Shown: piece by piece, positions 21,603 through 30,784 of the stretch
How positions within the stretch are numbered: the stretch's first letter is position 1
Layout of the letters: each line of letters starts with the position of its first letter
DNA from: Terrimicrobiaceae bacterium
GTDB lineage: Bacteria; Verrucomicrobiota; Verrucomicrobiia; Chthoniobacterales; Terrimicrobiaceae
Length of the DNA stretch: 64,000 nt
Direction of reading: 5' to 3'
NCBI GenBank assembly: GCA_018402345.1
Contig: JAGYIV010000008.1
Location: 620,001-684,000 of the forward strand
Notes under the pieces: model-generated
The model's input: only the letters and a program-made list of their open reading frames with translations
Told to the model about the DNA's origin: nothing
Database searches by the model: none
Made by a program: the position numbers and the translations under genes

Positions 21603-21709
21603 TTGGTGAATTCGTTGCCATCCTCGGGGTCGTTATCGCTGTGCGGTTCGCAAAAGACGCTTTCCGTTCCATCCGGGGAAGTGAGCGTGATTGTGAGATT
21701 GCCTTTTTG
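21443..21709 (-). CDS. S8 serine protease, middle part: P domain (third frame)
   Basis: Between the two longer frames the protein continues in a third frame: KGNLTITLTSPDGTE, then FTNWTFMTVRNWGEMSNGTW, then TEADLVVYGTDPVATG. This is a proprotein convertase P domain, the beta-barrel that follows the catalytic domain in kexin-like S8 proteases. The frame is entered by restoring one base in the T5 run at 21705-21709 (A6 expected on the coding strand) and left by restoring one base near 21470-21477, giving DPxGDGQSPPVVTV. Presented separately only because the reading frame is broken on both sides. Confidence 0.7.
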   Translation of the reverse strand, partial: QKGNLTITLTSPDGTESVFCEPHSDNDPEDGNEFTNWTFMTVRNWGEMSNGTWTLTITSDSATPGSLTEADLVVYGTDPVATGNPHRW

Positions 21710-23742
21710 ATGTCCTCGATCGTCAGACGCAGCGTGACATGCTCGACACGAAGCTCGTTGCCACTCACAGCAAATGTTCGAGTAACCGTCGAATCTGCAG
21801 AAACCTCTGTTGTGTTGTTGGTTGGAACGGTCAGAGTTTTTTGCGGGCCGAGATTGTTCCAATTAGATGCAAGATTCACGGCAGCAGCGGCATCCACAAG
21901 GCCAGCACCGTATTTGTCGTTGAAGTGGAGACCGGCACCGTTCTCGATCCAGTCGGCGTCGTCTTCATCGACCTTCACCGCCGAGCGAATCAAAATCTCC
22001 TGCACATCACGCCAGCCGAGGTCGGGATTTTTCTCCAGCATGAGCGCGATCACGCCGGAGACAACGGGACAGGCGGAGGAGGTTCCACCGAATGTTTTTG
22101 TAACATCCCCGGAACCGGGAAAATCATCCGAATCAAATCCCGGATTGTATCCGAAACGCCCCTTGTTGTCCGTGGTCATGATGCCGAGGCCGGAACCGTC
22201 CGTTGTGTTGGAGGGTGCGCTGATCAGCAGCGCTGCACCGATTTGGCTGTAGTTGGATTTCACCCCCATGCTATTCACCGCACCGACGGCGATGGTGTAG
22301 ATGGAACTTTGCAGAGCGCTGAAATCCATACGGGCACCGGATTTTTCAGAGGTGATGCTTTGGTCCTCTTGCATGACATAAAACTCGTCAGAGTTTCCCG
22401 CAGCGAAGGTGATAATCGTCCCCCTGCCGCCTCGGCCATAATCCACAGCATATTTCAGCGCCGCCTCTGTCAGCGGGCCGTTCTCGCGGAGCGGATACCA
22501 GGCTAATGACCAGTTGGGAGTGCTTTGAAAGGGCGGGTAGACCCAACTATTGCTCAAGACATGGATGTCTCCCATTTTCCAGGTCATGGCCTCGGCTTCG
22601 TCGAGGTCGGTGCTCGGACCCGCGATCAACCGCATGCCTGCAAGATTGGCCTCCGGAGCCACTCCACTGACTCCAATGCGGTTGTTGCCGCGGGCGGCAG
22701 CGACGCCGGCACAGGCGGTGCCGTGATTGTCAGGATCGAGATATCCATCCGCATCGACCTTGAAGTAATCCGGCTGGGGATCATTATCCTGCCCATTCCA
22801 GTCGTATTGAAGCTCCTTGATCACATTCGGAGCCAGATCGGGATGGCTCCACTCCATGCCGTCATCCACGATGCCGATGACGACTCCCCTGCCCCGGATG
22901 GAATCTGAAGCGTTCGTGGAGGGGTAGTTCCAAACGGACTCCACATTGATATCGGTGCCCGCAACCGCCCCCTGCTGGCCTTGGTATTTCAAGTGCCATT
23001 GAAGTTGAACAAACGGGTCATTCGGCATACGCAATTTGGCGCCCTTTCCTGCCAAAAGTGGGGTTGCCGTAACTTCGGCGACCTGTTGTGAAAGAACACC
23101 CAAGGCGGCGAGAGAGGTCGGAGCCTCGTAAACAAAAGCATTCGGCGCGAAGACGGGGGCTTTTTGGAAGACAAGCCCTTGGTCAGCCGCAAGGACATCC
23201 GCCTCGGCGCGGGTGGGGGCGTTCACGACCACCTCGCGCGTGACAATACGGCGGGTGAATTCGTCGCGCGGGAAGCCTGCGGGGTAAAGGACGAGTTCAG
23301 GCTCGGTGCCGTGATCGGCGCGGGCTTGTTCGATGGCGGCGGCGAAGGCCTCGGGGGAATCCGTGGCTGGAATCGAAAGGATGCGGGAAGCCCCATCCAC
23401 GCCGCGCAGATACAGTTGGTCCGTAGCAAGCTCAAACTGACGCTCCCTGCCGCCATCTTGAATTGCAATGGGCGCGGATACAAATGAAGCGATTTGTGCA
23501 GCTTCGCTGATGGTGGATTCGGCAGCTGCGGGGGTGGAAGTGTAGGGCGGGCGTCCCGCCTGCCTTGGTGGTTCCATCACAGGCGGGACGCCTGTGTTAC
23601 TATCTCGGCGGTCATAGACCGCCGCTACAGGGGCGGTGTCTGTGCTACTACGGGCTGCTGAGTTGGGACTGGGGTTGCTGGTCAGGACCAGCCCGATCAC
23701 TGCGGCAAGAATCAACAGAGCAAAGAGCCAGATTTTTTTCAT
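21589..23742 (-). CDS. Kexin-like S8 serine protease, N-terminal and catalytic part
   Basis: Predicted secreted subtilase. It starts MKKIWLFALLILAAVIGLVL, a signal peptide or N-terminal anchor. A propeptide-like region follows, then the S8 domain. The catalytic triad is visible: Asp in GIVDDGMEWSHPDL (about residue 291), His in NHGTACAGVAAA (about 340) and Ser in GGTSSACPVVSG (about 555). The oxyanion region is in ITFAAGNSDE. The VDDGxxxxHPDL form and the following P domain place it with kexin-like S8B enzymes. The last 25 or so residues, after LTIEDIKK, are out of frame. Residues about 34-66 are encoded by an inserted palindromic repeat. It sits between two RTX proteins on the same strand, so processing of those proteins is possible but unproven. 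Confidence 0.82.
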   Translation of the reverse strand: MKKIWLFALLILAAVIGLVLTSNPSPNSAARSSTDTAPVAAVYDRRDSNTGVPPVMEPPRQAGRPPYTSTPAAAESTISEAAQIASFVSAPIAIQDGGRERQFELATDQLYLRGVDGASRILSIPATDSPEAFAAAIEQARADHGTEPELVLYPAGFPRDEFTRRIVTREVVVNAPTRAEADVLAADQGLVFQKAPVFAPNAFVYEAPTSLAALGVLSQQVAEVTATPLLAGKGAKLRMPNDPFVQLQWHLKYQGQQGAVAGTDINVESVWNYPSTNASDSIRGRGVVIGIVDDGMEWSHPDLAPNVIKELQYDWNGQDNDPQPDYFKVDADGYLDPDNHGTACAGVAAARGNNRIGVSGVAPEANLAGMRLIAGPSTDLDEAEAMTWKMGDIHVLSNSWVYPPFQSTPNWSLAWYPLRENGPLTEAALKYAVDYGRGGRGTIITFAAGNSDEFYVMQEDQSITSEKSGARMDFSALQSSIYTIAVGAVNSMGVKSNYSQIGAALLISAPSNTTDGSGLGIMTTDNKGRFGYNPGFDSDDFPGSGDVTKTFGGTSSACPVVSGVIALMLEKNPDLGWRDVQEILIRSAVKVDEDDADWIENGAGLHFNDKYGAGLVDAAAAVNLASNWNNLGPQKTLTVPTNNTTEVSADSTVTRTFAVSGNELRVEHVTLRLTIEDIKKAISQSRSLPRMERKASFANRTAITTPRMATNSPIGPS
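23545..23640. repeat. Palindromic interspersed repeat inserted in frame in the protease
   Basis: The stretch contains gggcgggcgtcccgcc, then caggcgggacgcctg, then cggcggtcatagaccgccg, three palindromes in a row. It is translated without stops as VYDRRDSNTGVPPV and neighbouring residues. The same module occurs outside genes at 23816-23880 and partly at 46109-46130. Confidence 0.75.
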
Positions 23743-23922
23743 TTCACTAGATGGTCAAGAGCCAGAGGAGTTGGGGACAGAATTAACAGAATTTAGAGAA
23801 TTTTTTGCGGTCTGAAATGTAGGGCGGGACGCTTGGGCTGCAGGCTCGGCGGTCATAGACCGCCGCTGCTACAGGGGGTGGGTTTTTTGACTCTTCCATG
23901 CTTAGGAATATTTCCAAAGGGA
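23743..23922. repeat. Intergenic stretch with repeat fragments
   Basis: Between the protease and the second RTX gene lie a fragment of the acagaattaacagaattt family (23775-23800) and another copy of the palindromic module gtagggcgggac ... cggcggtcatagaccgccg (23818-23875). No gene is seen. Confidence 0.7.
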
Positions 23923-26900
23923 TCAGACAATCTGGCCCATCAAGTCCGAGAGTGAGGCGATGCTGGCTTGTGGCGTATAAGGTTGGTCCACATATTGTGC
24001 AAAGTTGCTAGTGCCCAACTCATAAAATTGCCCCCAACCCATAGTTTTAGGTGCATTGGCATAATCTGATTGCAGGTAGGTTTCCCCCGTGTAGCCATTT
24101 CTTGCGACTAACTCGTTGTTTTGCACTCCATCAAAATTAGCATCAAACCCAAGAGCACCATCCCTGTTAGTATCTAATAGATCCGTTGAGGATTTAATCA
24201 CAGCAATAAGCTTAGGAGCCTCAATACCTATCGTTGTAATAGCACCAGTTAATGTGTCGGCGGTCGACTGAACTTTACCAGTATAATAAATTCCGAACTC
24301 CATTCCAGTAAACTCCTCAGATCCGTCAACGCCGGATGGTGTCACCTTGATATCGCCCAATTTTTTAGAATCATCGCTTGAAGGCAATGCGCCGATCGAA
24401 AATTCATTAATATCCCCATTCAATGTAAGAACATCTCCGGGTTCAAAGTCCCTAATCACAACAAAATCATCGTCCTTGTAAACAGACGTTGCTTTTCTCC
24501 AGACCCAACGCGCTGGAGTCCCGGCGGTTGGATCCGCCGCCACATTTTCAATCTCAGGCTCCCAAGTCATTGCACCTCTGTATTCTCGCACTCCTTTCCC
24601 ATCATCCACAATGAAATTATCCGAGCTTCGCGACCCATCGAGATCGATGACCCCATCCCCATCGACATCCACATTCCCATCGCCAATTAGCGTATCGATA
24701 CCGGTCGCCCCAACTCCTCCACCAAAGAGGATATTGTCGAACTCATTTCCAACAATGAGGTTGGATCCTGTTCCTGGGTTGCCTGTGGATGAAGCGTTCC
24801 CCGTGCCATCCCGCGCGGTAGGAGCGCCCATTTGGAGAACAAGGTTGGAGATGTCCTCGGCGATTGTGTAGCTGTTCATGGCAAGGGTCTCGCCTTCTTC
24901 ATATCCCGTCCACCAGAGGTTGTCGGAGTCGGTGAAGGTCACGGTGTCGTTACCGCCATTACCGAAGACGGCGTCACCGAATTCAATAAATTTCGAAAAC
25001 CCGGGTTCAATCTCTCCAGGCCCGGCGCTCACAAAGAAGTTGTCGCCCTTTTTATTGTCGGTTTCCGAACCGACCAATGAGTCGTAACCAGCGCCGCCGT
25101 CGAGGGTAGAGGCATCGTTGGCGACCAAAGTGTCTCGGTTGCGATTGGGGTCGAAGACCCTGCCGTAGTAGCCGGGCACGAACCAGAACTGGCTGGGATC
25201 GGCGGTTCCGGGACCATTCGGGTCGGCAGGAATCGGGTCGGTATCGCGGAAGATGCTGGATGTTAATCCATTTCCTCCATCCGCAATCGAGGCAAAATCC
25301 CGGATAGCGAACCCGACATTATCGAGGCCATAGGCATTGCCGCCGATAAGCACATTTCCCGCTCCGGAACCCACGATGCTGTCGCGCCCGGTGCCGCCGA
25401 CGAGGGTGTTCAATCCAAACCCTCCGTCGTAAATATAATTGTCCAACCGGTTGCCCATGCCGAATTGGCCGGCACCAGCTAGTCCGAGTTGGTCGATGTA
25501 TTTGCCTTGGTGGATCAAGGTGTCACTCAAGCTGAGGTAGGACACTGCGGAGATCACAAGATTGTGTTGGCCGCCATTGAGCGAAGCTCCGACACCGCCT
25601 TCGCCGTAGTTCACAGGCGTTTCGTTCCCACGCTTCATAACCCAGTCAAACTCATCGCCGAGTGCTTGGCCACCGTTGAGCACCACAAAGGTATCGCTCC
25701 CTTGACCGCCATCAAGCGTGTTGAGTCCCTTGAAAGTAATCCCTTGGAACTCGTAGTCATCACCGGAACCGTCATTGACAAACGCACCGGCCAGGAGATC
25801 GTCGCCAAACCCGCCATCCACATACGTGGCAAATCCCTGAGGGAGAGTCGGCCTGTGCTGGTAAGGACCGGGGTTGAAAATGAAGCCCGTGGGAAGTGGC
25901 GCGATCGGATTATTACCCACCAGCGGAAGAGTGTAGCCATCTAACAAAACACCTCCGGGAAGGCCCTTGGTCAGCCGCAATCCGAAGATACCGTCGTTGC
26001 CCGCACCGCCTTGGAGCGTGACATGCTGCGCCGCAACGGGCTTGCCTGCACCATCCGCATCCCTCACAACAGGAATCGCCAATCGTTGGGCGGTCACGCG
26101 GAAGTCGTATGCGCCATCCTCCAAATTGGTCACTGTGAGCGCCGGGTTCTCCGGGGTGCCCTTGAAATCCTGCGATGTGCCGTTGACGTAGGTCAGCCAG
26201 ATGGCATCCGGATTTCCAACTGCCTTGTATTCCACGGTATACCCTACGACCTCGGACTCAAAAAACGGCTCGGCAGCCCAGGAGAGGTCGAACTGGTATT
26301 TCCCGACATTCCTCAAATCATCAAACTTTGGCCCGACAGAGAGATTTCCATGCAGGGTCGTGAACTGCTCGGCTCCGTTTACGGAATACATCAATTCCAT
26401 GGTGTTCGCATTATCCTGCCCTACAACAAGCGAACCCACACTAAGAGCCACCGTGCGATTGTTTCCACCCTCGGTGCCGAAAAATGACGCATAGCTGGCA
26501 ACCTGGTCTTGGCCGGTGATCGAGTTGCCGTTCTCGTCGCGGTCTTGGGATTTCACCATGAGCATGAGCTTGCTGATGCCGTCCGGTGCCTTGGAGATAT
26601 TCACGGAGGTGATGAGTTCATTGCCCCCGCCGCCGGTGGCGACAATATAGTCATCCGTGTGGTCCTGCACGAAGGTATCGCTACCATCCCCGCCGATCAT
26701 CGTGTCGAACCCGCGTCCGCCGTCGAGGTAGTCATTCCCCGCGCCACCCTCGAGGTAATCGCTGCCATAGGAACCGACCACGCCGTCCATGAACGCCTTC
26801 GTGCGCGTATCGGTGGGCGCCGTGGCATAGAGGTCTGGGCTGGCGTAGAAATCCGGGGTGTCGCCGTAGAGTGTGTCGTCGCCGGCATTTCCGATCAAGG

Positions 26901-29900
26901 TATCCTCGCCGCCCATACCGAGTAGGAGCGCAGAGGAGTTGCCTGCAGTAATAGAATTCCCCAAGGCATTGCCCACGCCATAGACCGCTTCGCCGAGCAA
27001 CTCGAAGTTCTCGAGATTGTAGAAGGATTCCAAATCCTTGGAGGCAAAGGAAGGCGCCTTGGTCGTGGAGGGCGAGTTATCGGGTTGGTTGGGTTGGAAT
27101 TGCTCCAACTCGCTGCCTTGGATCGGGTCGAAGTTAAAATAGGTGCGCACGAGATCCGTGCCGCCATCGAGACCAGCGATTTCATTGATCACGCGGTCGT
27201 TGCGGTCGTTGACGATGTATGTGTCATCGCCGAGGCCGCCATCCATCGTGTTTTGGCCGGATCCCCCATCCAGCAGATCGCCGCCATCGCCGCCGATGAG
27301 GTAGTCGTTGCCTCCTTGGCCGAGGAGGGTGTCGTTGCCTGCCGCCCCGACAAGGAGGTTGTCGCCGAAGTTGCCCACGAGGCTGTTTGGATCGCCATTG
27401 CCGAGCACGTAGAGGTTCGCGGAACCCACGAGGCTGGCATGCTCAACATTCGCAAAATTGTTCTGCAAATCGATATCGAAGCCTTCGCCAGTGCTCGAGT
27501 CCAGACCGGCAGCCGAGGCTGCGTCATCCAACGCGAAATAACCGGCAGCGAGGTCGGTTGCGAAATCCCGAACGACCGTGCTGATCTTAAACACACCAAG
27601 GTCATCCGTGCCACCGTCGTCCTCTTCAACAACAATATCCTCAGCAACATCAATGTAGTAGGTGTCGTTCCCAGCCCCGCCGATCATTAAATCCATTCCA
27701 TTCCCACCATCAATGAGATCGCCACCGGCACCGCCGAGAAGCGTGTCGAGAGGCAACGCGACTTGCCCGTCGCCGCTTCCTGCAAGAGTCGCTTGGAATA
27801 CCTCACCCACAACCGACTTTGCCGCTCCCAAACTTATCCAGTTCGTTGTTCCCAAAGATGTAATCTGATAGTATCCTCCAATTGCTATATCGATCGCATC
27901 AATGATCTGCCTAACCTGTCCAGTGCCGCTTCCAGCACTAGTCGCTTGAAAAATCGTGCCTAAAGCCAAGCTTGAGGCACCAATGTTAACCCAGTTCGTC
28001 GTTCCTGGGGAGGTAATTTGATAAAATTCCCCGACTACTATATCTGTCGCACTGACCCCATGGTCTAAGTCCACACTCCCAGGGATGCCATTCGTGCCAC
28101 CCATCAAGATGTCACCAAGGAAATTCCCCTCCGCATCGCGACCAGCCACCGCGACAAGCTTGTCGGCCCCCAGTCCGCCGATCAAGGTGTCGGAGGCGTT
28201 GTCGGCGAGGACTTCGGGGAAGTCGTTGGATGCCTTGAGAACAACGTCACTTATAAAACCTAACTCACCCTCGCGAATGAGGAGATCGGGGTTAACATCA
28301 AAGAAGACAGTGTAGGAACCCAATGCCGGTCCAGCTGCTGTCACGGGGATATAAAACTCCCCATCGTCAAATGATGTGAAGCTAAATCCACGAATATTAT
28401 TTTGCTCGAAAAACTTGCCGTTTTGTTGACCAAAGTCAACAGGTCGCCGTAAATCAGTAGAATCTAAAATTCCTAGAGCATTTGATCTATCGCTATTTAA
28501 AATTAGAGACTGATGGGTCAAAAATCCAACAAAATCCCCAACCTCACCGAACTGGTCTCCGACTACCCCAAACGCGACATCACTATTTACCCTTAATGCT
28601 TCACTAATGCTCCCTGCATATTCTCTTACAATTCTAAAATAATAAGTCACACCCGCTTGGAGCGACACCCGAAGCCAGTCGGAGTCCTGACGAAATTCGA
28701 TTTTCCCTTGATACTTTTGGCCGACAGCGAGCGTGATCGGCGTCGCGGCATCGGCAGGAATATCCGTCTGAGGTTGTCCACCACCGACCAGGAAATCATT
28801 ACCCGCACCGCCATTGACGACATCCGCTCCCAGACCTGCGATCACGGTGTCATTTCCCGCCCCGGCATCGAGGCGGTTGTCGCCGTCATTGCCGGTGATG
28901 AGATTATCGGAATCGCTGCCGGTTCCTCGCAGCGCCGCATCACCGATCAGGTAGAGATTTTGGATATTGGCGGCGATGTTTGGGTTGTATTTCAGGGAGA
29001 AATCCACCGTGCTGGCGACAGTGTTGGTGCCCTCGGTGTCCTGATAAGTGTAAGCCGTCTGGGAATTCACGACATACCAGTCGTCCCCCGCGCCGCCGGC
29101 CAGCGTGTCGCTGCCCTTGCCGTCGCGGAGCGTGGTGCCGAGCGAACCGACCACCACACCATCCGCCCATTGGGTCACGACCAGCGTGTCGTTTCCAGCT
29201 CCACCGACGAGGCTGTCTGTGGTGTCGCCGCCAAATATATAGTCATCGCCATCACCGCCGCGAATGGCATTGCGAACGGTCAATCCTCCGTAAATCGTGT
29301 TATTGCCGTCATTTCCGGTAAGGTTTGAATTGCTTCTGCCTTTGTATTCCAGCACTTCGACATTGGTGGCCGCCGCCATGCTATAGGTCGGAATCGCGGT
29401 GGAAATCGTATCATTGCCACCGAGGGCATCATCCAACTCCACAATCCTGGTGGTAACGTTGTCGACGAAATAGAAGTCATCGCCCTGCCAACCAATCAAG
29501 GTGTCCCCCGCAGACCCGAAGAGCGTGTCGGCATCGGTGCCGCCGGTAAGGACGTTTGCGAGAGCGTTCCCCGAGAGGGTGGCCGAGCCAGTGCCGATAA
29601 AGGTGAGGTTCTCGACATTTGCGATGCCGAGGTCAGCCAACGAGGTTTCGTTGATGGTGGTCAGAATCGTGTCATTGCCTTCGCCGGGCAGTTCCACGAT
29701 TTGGTCCAGGGTGTCGCGGTAAACATAGAAATCATCCCCCGGGCCACCGATGAGGAGGTCTTCGACGGCATCCTGCCCACCATCCAGCGTGTCGTTGCCC
29801 CCACCGCCGAAGATCGTGTCCTTCCCGCTGCCGCCGTTCAGGGAGTTGTTTCCGGAGTTTCCAACTATGGTATTGGCTTTCAGATTTCCTGTGCCGGAAA

Positions 29901-30096
29901 TGTTCCCCGAGCCGGTCAGCACGAGGTTCTCCACGACCGGATGCTTGCTGAGATCGAAGGAGACTGAGGAATACACCGTGTCATTCCCGCCTGGATCGCG
30001 GATCTCCACATCCGCCCTGTCCACAGTGAAGGCATCGTCGCCAAAGGTGCCAAGCAATGGCTGGGTGGGAGAAGTCGTCCAGGTTTCAACTGTCAT
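23923..30096 (-). CDS. RTX-type calcium-binding multidomain protein
   Basis: A 2057-residue predicted secreted protein. It opens with RTX units ([35 protein letters not shown]). Residues about 445-600 resemble a PPC/jelly-roll domain (DSDWLRVSLQAGVTYYFRI, ending SYTVFFDVNPD). Residues about 680-776 hold two copies of a short YYQITSxGTTNWxxxGA module. Residues about 1259-1337 are fibronectin type III-like (YTVEYKAVGNPDAIWLTYV, YDFRVTAQRL). Many further RTX units follow, and the C-terminus contains VVIRDFEPGDVLTLNG and ends SIASLSDLMGQIV, compatible with a type I secretion tail. The frame is intact throughout. Unlike the giant protein, the repeats are diverged. Its natural N-terminus may be the domain encoded just upstream at 30197-30784. 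Confidence 0.85.
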   Translation of the reverse strand: MTVETWTTSPTQPLLGTFGDDAFTVDRADVEIRDPGGNDTVYSSVSFDLSKHPVVENLVLTGSGNISGTGNLKANTIVGNSGNNSLNGGSGKDTIFGGGGNDTLDGGQDAVEDLLIGGPGDDFYVYRDTLDQIVELPGEGNDTILTTINETSLADLGIANVENLTFIGTGSATLSGNALANVLTGGTDADTLFGSAGDTLIGWQGDDFYFVDNVTTRIVELDDALGGNDTISTAIPTYSMAAATNVEVLEYKGRSNSNLTGNDGNNTIYGGLTVRNAIRGGDGDDYIFGGDTTDSLVGGAGNDTLVVTQWADGVVVGSLGTTLRDGKGSDTLAGGAGDDWYVVNSQTAYTYQDTEGTNTVASTVDFSLKYNPNIAANIQNLYLIGDAALRGTGSDSDNLITGNDGDNRLDAGAGNDTVIAGLGADVVNGGAGNDFLVGGGQPQTDIPADAATPITLAVGQKYQGKIEFRQDSDWLRVSLQAGVTYYFRIVREYAGSISEALRVNSDVAFGVVGDQFGEVGDFVGFLTHQSLILNSDRSNALGILDSTDLRRPVDFGQQNGKFFEQNNIRGFSFTSFDDGEFYIPVTAAGPALGSYTVFFDVNPDLLIREGELGFISDVVLKASNDFPEVLADNASDTLIGGLGADKLVAVAGRDAEGNFLGDILMGGTNGIPGSVDLDHGVSATDIVVGEFYQITSPGTTNWVNIGASSLALGTIFQATSAGSGTGQVRQIIDAIDIAIGGYYQITSLGTTNWISLGAAKSVVGEVFQATLAGSGDGQVALPLDTLLGGAGGDLIDGGNGMDLMIGGAGNDTYYIDVAEDIVVEEDDGGTDDLGVFKISTVVRDFATDLAAGYFALDDAASAAGLDSSTGEGFDIDLQNNFANVEHASLVGSANLYVLGNGDPNSLVGNFGDNLLVGAAGNDTLLGQGGNDYLIGGDGGDLLDGGSGQNTMDGGLGDDTYIVNDRNDRVINEIAGLDGGTDLVRTYFNFDPIQGSELEQFQPNQPDNSPSTTKAPSFASKDLESFYNLENFELLGEAVYGVGNALGNSITAGNSSALLLGMGGEDTLIGNAGDDTLYGDTPDFYASPDLYATAPTDTRTKAFMDGVVGSYGSDYLEGGAGNDYLDGGRGFDTMIGGDGSDTFVQDHTDDYIVATGGGGNELITSVNISKAPDGISKLMLMVKSQDRDENGNSITGQDQVASYASFFGTEGGNNRTVALSVGSLVVGQDNANTMELMYSVNGAEQFTTLHGNLSVGPKFDDLRNVGKYQFDLSWAAEPFFESEVVGYTVEYKAVGNPDAIWLTYVNGTSQDFKGTPENPALTVTNLEDGAYDFRVTAQRLAIPVVRDADGAGKPVAAQHVTLQGGAGNDGIFGLRLTKGLPGGVLLDGYTLPLVGNNPIAPLPTGFIFNPGPYQHRPTLPQGFATYVDGGFGDDLLAGAFVNDGSGDDYEFQGITFKGLNTLDGGQGSDTFVVLNGGQALGDEFDWVMKRGNETPVNYGEGGVGASLNGGQHNLVISAVSYLSLSDTLIHQGKYIDQLGLAGAGQFGMGNRLDNYIYDGGFGLNTLVGGTGRDSIVGSGAGNVLIGGNAYGLDNVGFAIRDFASIADGGNGLTSSIFRDTDPIPADPNGPGTADPSQFWFVPGYYGRVFDPNRNRDTLVANDASTLDGGAGYDSLVGSETDNKKGDNFFVSAGPGEIEPGFSKFIEFGDAVFGNGGNDTVTFTDSDNLWWTGYEEGETLAMNSYTIAEDISNLVLQMGAPTARDGTGNASSTGNPGTGSNLIVGNEFDNILFGGGVGATGIDTLIGDGNVDVDGDGVIDLDGSRSSDNFIVDDGKGVREYRGAMTWEPEIENVAADPTAGTPARWVWRKATSVYKDDDFVVIRDFEPGDVLTLNGDINEFSIGALPSSDDSKKLGDIKVTPSGVDGSEEFTGMEFGIYYTGKVQSTADTLTGAITTIGIEAPKLIAVIKSSTDLLDTNRDGALGFDANFDGVQNNELVARNGYTGETYLQSDYANAPKTMGWGQFYELGTSNFAQYVDQPYTPQASIASLSDLMGQIV
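27768..28055 (-). repeat. Two tandem YYQITSxGTTNW modules in the RTX protein
   Basis: Two copies of an about 45-residue module: VGEFYQITSPGTTNWVNIGA and IGGYYQITSLGTTNWISLGA, each followed by GxxFQATxAGSGxGQV. From memory, related short modules occur in phage tail and capsid decoration proteins. The DNA here is richer in A/T than the flanking RTX units, suggesting separate origin. Confidence 0.7.
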
Positions 30097-30196
30097 CGCG
30101 GAGATTCTTTGCGCTATGAGACACTCCGACCACCTCCGCCACCTCCAGCGTCTCCGCCGCCGGATGCCACCGCAATCCCTCCGCGTGTCTTTGAGT

Positions 30197-30784
30197 TCAG
30201 GCTATTCGAGGATTTTTTCCTATTTTTGCCTTTCTTGGATTTCTTGATTTGCCACCGGCTTTGCCGTTTTTACCTCTCTTGCGGCGGGCGGCTTCCACGA
30301 GGTGGCTTGCGCCCATGAAGTGGATTTCCGCAAGGCGGTCATCCTCGTGCGCTTCGGCGAGATCGAACCCGAGCACCATGGCGGCGAAGCGCGCGCCTTC
30401 CTCACCGGGCGTTTCCTCGGCGCAAAGTTCCTGATCTAAAAAGTGGCCGATTTCCTCGATCAGCACCGGCGTTAAGGCATCCGGCGGGCAGGCATCGGAA
30501 AGAAAAATGCGGCGCAACTCGCGGCTGTATCCGCCCCACAGGCCAGGCATGTCGGCTGCGGGCAGAACGGTGACAGGTGGCAACAGCGAAAAATCCGCCC
30601 TTGACAACGCCGCCAAATGGAGCGCAGCGGCGGCCTTGTCGCGGGCCGGGCCGAAGAGGGCAGCCAAGTCACGGTCGGCGCGGAAGCGGCGTGCCCAGCC
30701 AACGAGCGGCTGAAGAAGGGCGGCGAGCCGCATAGAAAGGGGGTTCAGAGGGAGGTCTGGAAGAGTCATGTGCGGGTTTGACAT
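30197..30784 (-). CDS. N-terminal domain of the second RTX protein (EEIGHFLD domain), split off
   Basis: A 195-residue ORF homologous to the first 160 residues of the giant protein at 19305. Shared motifs in the same order are [39 protein letters not shown] and FAAMVLGF. It ends in a basic tail (RRKRGKNGKAGGKSRN). In another frame the next 90 bases encode KKSSNSLNSKTRGG and a long glycine run, like the linker that follows this domain in the giant protein. A one-base shift may therefore have split a single gene formed with the RTX protein starting at 30096. As written it would give a free domain. Function unknown; the EExxH element could be a degenerate metal site, which is only a guess. Confidence 0.65.
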   Translation of the reverse strand: MSNPHMTLPDLPLNPLSMRLAALLQPLVGWARRFRADRDLAALFGPARDKAAAALHLAALSRADFSLLPPVTVLPAADMPGLWGGYSRELRRIFLSDACPPDALTPVLIEEIGHFLDQELCAEETPGEEGARFAAMVLGFDLAEAHEDDRLAEIHFMGASHLVEAARRKRGKNGKAGGKSRNPRKAKIGKNPRIA

